This document shows, in pieces, positions 34,325 to 39,222 of a stretch of DNA of 39,222 nt (its first letter is position 1; every line of letters begins with the position of its first letter). The stretch is from Flavobacteriales bacterium (GTDB taxonomy: Bacteria > Bacteroidota > Bacteroidia > Flavobacteriales_D > Crocinitomicaceae), in NCBI GenBank assembly GCA_947500875.1, contig CANMUN010000021.1, forward strand, positions 1 through 39,222, given 5' to 3'. The position numbers and the translations under genes were made by a program. The notes under the pieces are model-generated. The model searched no databases. It had not been told where the DNA came from and worked only from the letters and a program-made list of their open reading frames with translations.

Positions 34325-34810
34325 TTACCGGTACAATTCGTAGGGTGAAACTTCCACGAGTTGTCCTTTGCGGTTTTTCACCAAATAGTTAACGTAATAG
34401 CTGAGGTCATTCCCTCCTACTTTAACCTCCACGATTACCGCACTGGTGGAATCCACTTTAAACCTTGCGACATCTCCAGGTCTAAACTCCGTTATTTCCA
34501 GCACACGGTCGCGGAGTTTTGCGTTGTAAATTACGGCGCGCATGGGATGGTAATAGTCCACCCAATCCTGCAAAGAATCGCGCTTTTGCGTCATGCGCCG
34601 ATACTCCTTTTGCATGGTTTTAAGTTCCGAATTCAGTTCCTTCATTTGTTCCTTGAAGGCCTTGGCTTGCTGCTCCGAGTCGCGCTTTTGGTCCAACAAG
34701 GACTTAACCAATAAAAAAATCAACACAGCAACCATCAAACCCACGACAGCGTAGATGACAATCTTGCTTAATTCCACTTTCTTGGGAGCTTCAGAAGGAG
34801 AGGTATTCAT
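34325..34810 (-). CDS. Single-pass membrane protein with coiled coil
   Basis: Not recognised as a named family. The 161-residue protein has a short cytosolic N-terminus and one transmembrane helix (IVIYAVVGLMVAVLIFLLVK, about residues 17-36). A charged coiled coil of about 45 residues follows (QQAKAFKEQMKELNSELKTM onward), then a globular end that includes FRPGDVARFKVDSTSAVIVE. The ATG at 34810 was chosen. The upstream GTG at 34831 abuts a near-consensus -7 box (TACTTTCG on the minus strand, 34832-34839) and is unlikely. It lies next to, and on the same strand as, the giant HEPN-like gene, whose stop is 51 bases upstream of this box-and-start region. Confidence 0.72.
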   Translation of the reverse strand: MNTSPSEAPKKVELSKIVIYAVVGLMVAVLIFLLVKSLLDQKRDSEQQAKAFKEQMKELNSELKTMQKEYRRMTQKRDSLQDWVDYYHPMRAVIYNAKLRDRVLEITEFRPGDVARFKVDSTSAVIVEVKVGGNDLSYYVNYLVKNRKGQLVEVSPYELYR

Positions 34811-34881
34811 ATCGTTATCCAATTGTTTCACCGAAAGTACTTAAAAATATAGGTTGTTCAACATCGAATGATCAACACCTC

Positions 34882-37800
34882 CTAAAAACCCAAGCCTTTA
34901 AAAGCTTTAAGCTCCTTGATGTTATGTTCAAATCCAGCCACGGCCGCTGCTAATTCCTGTTCATTGTTCACCGGAACCCAATGCTGCAATTCAATTTTGG
35001 ATGGAACGATTTTTTTACCCCAAAAGTCCACCCTTAAACCGGGCCAACCCACAAATTCTACGGGAAGAATTTTAATGAATTTTGCGTTGAATGCGCTTTC
35101 AAAGGTGAGTTCTAAGGTGGAAAATCCATCGTTCAATCCTTCAAAATCACTGAGCGTTTGCCAATTCTTTTTATCCAAGGAATACATGAGATGAAATCGT
35201 TTGACATAACTTTTACCGTGAGGCGCACCTTTAAGAACAAGCTGAGATATGGTCATCGCCTCGGGAAGTTCCACTTGCCACCATTGTTTGTCGTCTTGCT
35301 TAGCGGCACACCAGTACGTTTTTTCGTTCGAAATTAAAGCGTGGTGGGCTTTGTAATTGCGGTTATAATCAGAAGAAGAGGTCATGACTGCCGAAGTATT
35401 GCCCAAAATCCAGTGAGGATCGTTCAACTCAGCCTCCCCTTTGGTTACAAATTTCCAAGCTGAATCGTTATTGGCTTTGTTGTGCATTTGTTCCATCAAT
35501 TGCGCTCCTTTGAGGGAATCTCCGACGTGCAACACCACTCCTGCCATCATTTGATCCTGCTGAAACTCCAATCCCCAGCCCAACCAATGCGCTACCCCCT
35601 TGCCGGAATATACATAATCCAAGAATCGATACCCTTTCATCCAATTGCGTTCGCGGGTAATGGCATTAGAGAAAAGACCTTGAAGCGTCGGATTGTTTTC
35701 CTCCAATGAATCCACCACGGCATTACCAAAGCGGGTTAATACAGGTTGGGTTAACTTCAAGCCAAGAAACGAAACGTACGATTTTGCACATGCCTCTGCA
35801 AGAGCGTTCAAAAAGAAGACCGTTAAGGGTCGAGGATCAAATCGTTCCAAATCCTCGACCTTGCATTGGACTAAAAACTTACTTCGTTTAAAGTAGAAAC
35901 GTGCATTTTCAAACGACAGTCCTTCCAAGGACTCAAGGATTCTTTCAATAGGTTCATGGATTTCAGGTTGCAAATATCCAGCGCATGAAATATAAATTAG
36001 GTAATTCAGTTCGTTGTTAAAATAGTCTTGTTTGATTTGAAAACTCACGCTCAAAGGATAGCCTTTGACTCTTGGTCTAAATTCACGGGCAAAATATCCA
36101 ATATGCGCGCTGCCTTTTAAGCCGTCATCTGCAACTTGGATGTCGGTTGAATCTTGGTTTTCCTTATCACGCTCCTCATCTTCCGCCGTTTGTTCTGAGA
36201 CAAGGTCCTCTTCTGGGGCATCGGACAAACCAACCTCTGTTAGAAGATCCTCAAGACTGACTAATTTACTCCTAATCAGCGCTTCGTTTTCAGCAATTAA
36301 GTACGAATCGTTCAACATGTTGCGATAATCGCGGTTGACCGCTTCAAACAACCCTTTAAACAAATTAAACGCGATATCGAAGCTATCGATAAGCACCGAT
36401 GGATTAGCAATAATCTCCTCCACTTTATGGTAGAATTGAATTTGATCGAAACCGTAAATATGGTCGTAAAACCAAGGAAAACGGCTCATCGACTCGGTAA
36501 AGGAGTAATAGGTGTTATTGTTCAAACTGTCCCATAACACAAGGTTGGGGTATTTTTTTAAATCATCGGCATATTCCATGGCGAAAGACTTCAAATGTTC
36601 TACAAACACATTGAGAAGGAGTCCATAATTATCCAAGTCTTTGTAATCTTTCCAATCGGGAAGATAACCTATGGCCGCACCACCGGAGGAATAGAGCGAA
36701 AAATGCAATGCAAGAATCTTTTTGCTGGGCAGATTCTTGGGATACAAAGTACACCAAGCATACCCCGTCATAACGCCAATTTGCCAATTGTTTTGTTTGG
36801 TATCCCATTCGGAATCTTCGTCCAAGCTCAACTTATTTAATCGGTTTTGAACGAAATGTTCCAAAGCGGCAAAGGCCGTTCGATGCCAATATTCTTTGGT
36901 GCCGAATTTGTACGAATCTTCCCTTATTTTAAAGATGCTCTCCTTGGTTGCGTGTCTAAAAACTCCCATACCCATCAACCACTTATGGGCTGCCATTAAT
37001 CCTTGAAAATCGGTCAGTTCCTCCAAGGTGAACTGCAGTACCTTATTCCTTCGAACCTCATCCGGGTCAACATTCAAGGCAAAGGTTCGTTCCAAAAACA
37101 CCTTATCGAACGTTTCGTTATCCACCCCGTATTGTTGTCCGGTAAGTTTCAATAAAAATTCATTGTAAGTCTTCGTGGTTATAGCATGGTCGACCACCTC
37201 AATAAAGCGTTTATCTACCTCGGGAAAGGGATCTTCAATGCCCATTTTTTGAGCTACCTCCATGATCAAATGCTTAATTTGTTCTTTGGAAAGTCCCAAT
37301 TTTGTTTTTCCAAGCGACTCAAAGAAATTCATTTCCTCACGGCTAATTTGTTCGTCAGCCAATGCCGCCTTTATCGATTCTTTTAGATCTTCTACGGTCG
37401 CTTTGTTTCTTAGCTCCTCTTCTTCCTGACGTATTTTTTCAACGGCCTCTTCTCCCGCGACGAGTAACATTTTCCAATCCGACAGCAATACGGTATCCTT
37501 GGCCGCAAACACCTTAATACCTTCTGGATAATCAACGGTTTTAGTCACCTCCATGGGTTCGTTACTGTCCTCGCTGATCAGGGTAAGTACCCCCTGTTCA
37601 TTGCTGTCCACCACAAACTGACGAAACTCCCAAATCTTCCCAAGTTCGTTAATTACCCGGTTTAAGCCGCTTTCTAAAAAAGGGTTTATAGCGTCAAAAT
37701 AATCCTCGCTAAAGGGCCAGCTTACTACTTTTCCTTTAACCTCCTTGTGCGGATGAGCTACACGGTTTCTAAATTCTATCAAAACATCAAAAAACTGCAA

Positions 37801-38241
37801 TAAATTCACCTTTCCAGGTTGATTCTTCAACGATTGTGAAATCTGCTCCATGTAATTTTCATGGTTATTCTCTACCGCCGATTTCAGTGCGACATAGGCC
37901 TTAATGAATTGGGACAACTCCAGAAAATCGTGCGAACCGTGCAAAAGATCATGGATTTCCGAAGGTTGCTTTTCTTGATTTAAAAACTTGGAGGACTCCC
38001 GAAGCCAACCCTGATACACCCCAAAACCAAGGTTTTTTTTCTGTTGCAAAAACGACTTCTCCAGCGGAATATGTACCTTACCCATTTCTTTGTACTCGCC
38101 CAAAACAAACGAACACAAGTGCATTACGAGGGTTTCGCTAAGGTCCAATAAATACTTTTGTTTGGCGGCTTTTTCTCGTGCCCTCGCTAAATCGCTGATC
38201 GTTTTCTCAAGGTTCTTGGGGAGTTGGTTTGTGATGTTCAT
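34882..38241 (-). CDS. Giant cytosolic protein with HEPN-like motif and discoidin-like C-terminus
   Basis: I recognise parts, not the whole. The 1119-residue protein has no signal peptide. A helical N-terminal domain (about 30-170) ends in EFRNRVAHPHKEV, which contains the R-x4-H pattern of HEPN ribonucleases (R158-H163). A TerB/EF-hand-like helical segment follows at about 280-336 (DLKESIKAALADEQISREEM). A long unassigned central region covers about 350-670, and an acidic linker lies at about 677-701. A second unassigned region precedes the C-terminal beta domain (953-1075), which resembles F5/8 type C: KQWWQVELPEAMTISQLVLK, then FHLMYSLDKKNWQTL and FIKILPVEFVGWPGLRVDFW. The ATG at 38241 is preferred because the -7 box covers the upstream ATG at 38268. 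It is a single-gene unit, divergent from the DHH-like gene. Confidence 0.8.
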   Translation of the reverse strand: MNITNQLPKNLEKTISDLARAREKAAKQKYLLDLSETLVMHLCSFVLGEYKEMGKVHIPLEKSFLQQKKNLGFGVYQGWLRESSKFLNQEKQPSEIHDLLHGSHDFLELSQFIKAYVALKSAVENNHENYMEQISQSLKNQPGKVNLLQFFDVLIEFRNRVAHPHKEVKGKVVSWPFSEDYFDAINPFLESGLNRVINELGKIWEFRQFVVDSNEQGVLTLISEDSNEPMEVTKTVDYPEGIKVFAAKDTVLLSDWKMLLVAGEEAVEKIRQEEEELRNKATVEDLKESIKAALADEQISREEMNFFESLGKTKLGLSKEQIKHLIMEVAQKMGIEDPFPEVDKRFIEVVDHAITTKTYNEFLLKLTGQQYGVDNETFDKVFLERTFALNVDPDEVRRNKVLQFTLEELTDFQGLMAAHKWLMGMGVFRHATKESIFKIREDSYKFGTKEYWHRTAFAALEHFVQNRLNKLSLDEDSEWDTKQNNWQIGVMTGYAWCTLYPKNLPSKKILALHFSLYSSGGAAIGYLPDWKDYKDLDNYGLLLNVFVEHLKSFAMEYADDLKKYPNLVLWDSLNNNTYYSFTESMSRFPWFYDHIYGFDQIQFYHKVEEIIANPSVLIDSFDIAFNLFKGLFEAVNRDYRNMLNDSYLIAENEALIRSKLVSLEDLLTEVGLSDAPEEDLVSEQTAEDEERDKENQDSTDIQVADDGLKGSAHIGYFAREFRPRVKGYPLSVSFQIKQDYFNNELNYLIYISCAGYLQPEIHEPIERILESLEGLSFENARFYFKRSKFLVQCKVEDLERFDPRPLTVFFLNALAEACAKSYVSFLGLKLTQPVLTRFGNAVVDSLEENNPTLQGLFSNAITRERNWMKGYRFLDYVYSGKGVAHWLGWGLEFQQDQMMAGVVLHVGDSLKGAQLMEQMHNKANNDSAWKFVTKGEAELNDPHWILGNTSAVMTSSSDYNRNYKAHHALISNEKTYWCAAKQDDKQWWQVELPEAMTISQLVLKGAPHGKSYVKRFHLMYSLDKKNWQTLSDFEGLNDGFSTLELTFESAFNAKFIKILPVEFVGWPGLRVDFWGKKIVPSKIELQHWVPVNNEQELAAAVAGFEHNIKELKAFKGLGF

Positions 38242-38261
38242 AATTATGTTGTTCTGCAGGG

Positions 38262-38269
38262 CAAACATA
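38262..38269 (-). promoter_or_regulatory. -7 promoter box TATGTTTG for the giant HEPN-like gene
   Basis: Exact TAnnTTTG on the minus strand that contains the first candidate ATG (38268), so translation probably begins at the next ATG (38241) after a 20-base leader. Confidence 0.6.
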
Positions 38270-38323
38270 CCTATTTTGAACCATCATAATACCGCATAAA
38301 CATAATTATTTATTCAATTTATC

Positions 38324-38331
38324 TACCTTTG
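38324..38331 (+). promoter_or_regulatory. -7 promoter box TACCTTTG for the DHH-like gene
   Basis: Exact TAnnTTTG with a 16-base leader. Together with the box at 38262-38269 it places two diverging promoters in a 106-base intergenic region. Confidence 0.6.
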
Positions 38332-38347
38332 ATACCCAAACTAAGCT

Positions 38348-39222
38348 ATGAAGTTTCAGTACCATTTTATTCCACAGGGTGCAAAGGCTGCTCACAACCT
38401 TGAAGAAAACACATTTACGGTGGATTACAATGCCGGAACGCGTGACAATCCCAACCCGGTTGTATTAAAACTACCCGCGGATAGTACCGTCATTCTTGAT
38501 ACAGGCAATGAGCTAAAACCGGGGATCATTGACCACCATCAGCCCGGTTGTGAATACCGCAACCAATGCGTTGCGTCCCTTGTTGTTCAACATGCAGAAA
38601 AATATCTGGGACATTGCCTCGGCAAAGATGAAATTCATATTGTGACGCATTTCTTGCCCGATTTAGACGCCATAAGTGCGGTTTATTTCGCACAAAAATT
38701 CCTAAATGGGCAATCTTTAAGCGCATTTGATGAGTTGTTTTGCGATTATGTCACCATGGTGGATTTAGGTAAACTCATCCTAGATCCCGAGCATCCCGTT
38801 GGAATTGCCTCGCTCTGGTTGAGCCATACGTCCAATGTGGATTACAGCATCGCCTATACCCAGGACTTCAACAAAAAACTCCTTCAAGATGGTTTATCCT
38901 TCATGGAAGCGGTAATAACGGTAACTGCAAAAGTAGAAAACCCGTGGATTACCCAAGGATTTGACGAGTTGGTAAGCCTTCAACCTCATTGCGATAACAT
39001 CCTCAATGATGCGCATCAATACGCAAAAGATTTGCGAAATTCTGTAACGGGTATTGTGGAACTTTACAACTCTGAAACACGAGGATTCGACGAGGTTGAA
39101 GTTATCATTTCAGAAGAAGCCAAGAGTTTCCTATGGAAATACTGGGTGCGCGGTGATAAGAAAAACACCTTGTTTAAGAAGGGCTTTGTGCTTACGTGTT
39201 TACATTACCCCAACAAATCCAT
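38348..39222 (+). CDS. DHH-phosphoesterase-like protein, permuted motif order (partial, runs off right edge)
   Basis: At least 291 residues from the ATG at 38348, with no stop before the window ends. Early in the protein are VILDTGNELKPG and IIDHHQPG (38531-38539), which resemble DHH-family motifs II (Asp) and III (DHH). About 40 residues later comes IVTHFLPDLDAISAVYFAQK (38639-38698), which resembles motif I (H-x3-D-x-D). In RecJ, NrnA and PPX-type enzymes motif I comes first. A later Asp lies in YVTMVDLGKL. Such enzymes are Mn2+-dependent phosphodiesterases or pyrophosphatases acting on nanoRNA, cyclic dinucleotides or polyphosphate. The substrate is unknown, and the assignment rests on short motifs. 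Confidence 0.6.
   Translation, partial: MKFQYHFIPQGAKAAHNLEENTFTVDYNAGTRDNPNPVVLKLPADSTVILDTGNELKPGIIDHHQPGCEYRNQCVASLVVQHAEKYLGHCLGKDEIHIVTHFLPDLDAISAVYFAQKFLNGQSLSAFDELFCDYVTMVDLGKLILDPEHPVGIASLWLSHTSNVDYSIAYTQDFNKKLLQDGLSFMEAVITVTAKVENPWITQGFDELVSLQPHCDNILNDAHQYAKDLRNSVTGIVELYNSETRGFDEVEVIISEEAKSFLWKYWVRGDKKNTLFKKGFVLTCLHYPNKS

Noticed and set aside
38242-38268. Nine-residue N-terminal extension of the giant protein from the ATG at 38268
   Set aside because: That ATG is part of the -7 promoter box, so it would not be in the transcript.
1-39222. CRISPR arrays, tRNA or rRNA genes, insertion sequences and prophage genes
   Set aside because: No regularly spaced repeats, tRNA-like cloverleaf ends, transposase motifs or phage structural genes were seen on either strand.

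Overview
The window looks like chromosomal DNA from a member of the Bacteroidota, most likely Flavobacteriales. Three things point there. Many transcription units start just downstream of the Bacteroidota-type -7 box TAnnTTTG, with no clear Shine-Dalgarno sequences. One secreted protein ends in a type IX secretion (T9SS/Por) sorting domain. The gene set (rsfS-ftsH-cdsA-psd beside birA, FeoB with a tiny Cys-rich partner, ribosomal protein THX, paired POT transporters) is also typical. I see no rRNA, tRNA, insertion sequence, prophage or CRISPR array. Coding density is very high and no gene-free stretch exceeds about 125 bases.

Layout. 1-6434: gyrB (N-terminal part, off the left edge), a lipoprotein glutathione peroxidase, an OmpA-type protein, and a leftward Nudix/DUF1573/valS unit. 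6433-12428: pyrE with an SRPBCC protein, birA, the rsfS-ftsH-cdsA-psd operon, and a small secreted Lys/Cys-rich protein ending at a palindromic terminator. 12458-18946: a small helical protein, rlmI-MATE-fmt, a helical protein, and gpsA-lysC. 18998-23037: feoA-feoB, a 40-residue FeoB-associated protein missed by length cut-offs, corA and trmH. 23068-25325: THX, serC and serA. 25337-29882: cyclophilin, an unknown protein and two POT transporters. 29969-34280: tatD-like, tcdA, heme A synthase, a T9SS cargo protein and a bestrophin-like channel. 34325-39222: a membrane-anchored coiled-coil protein, a 1119-residue unknown protein with a HEPN-like motif and a discoidin-like C-terminus, and, divergently, a DHH-phosphoesterase-like protein running off the right edge.

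Most of the window is housekeeping: nucleotide, serine, aspartate-family and phospholipid synthesis, translation and its quality control, iron and magnesium uptake, and peptide uptake. The two most promising unknowns are at the right end. The first is the HEPN/discoidin giant. The second is its divergent neighbour, where DHH-family motifs appear in the order II-III-I instead of I-II-III. A second theme is start-site architecture. Several genes have the -7 box only 4-7 bases before the start codon, which predicts leaderless or nearly leaderless mRNAs. In the Nudix/pyrE pair the two start codons overlap and each promoter lies inside the other gene.
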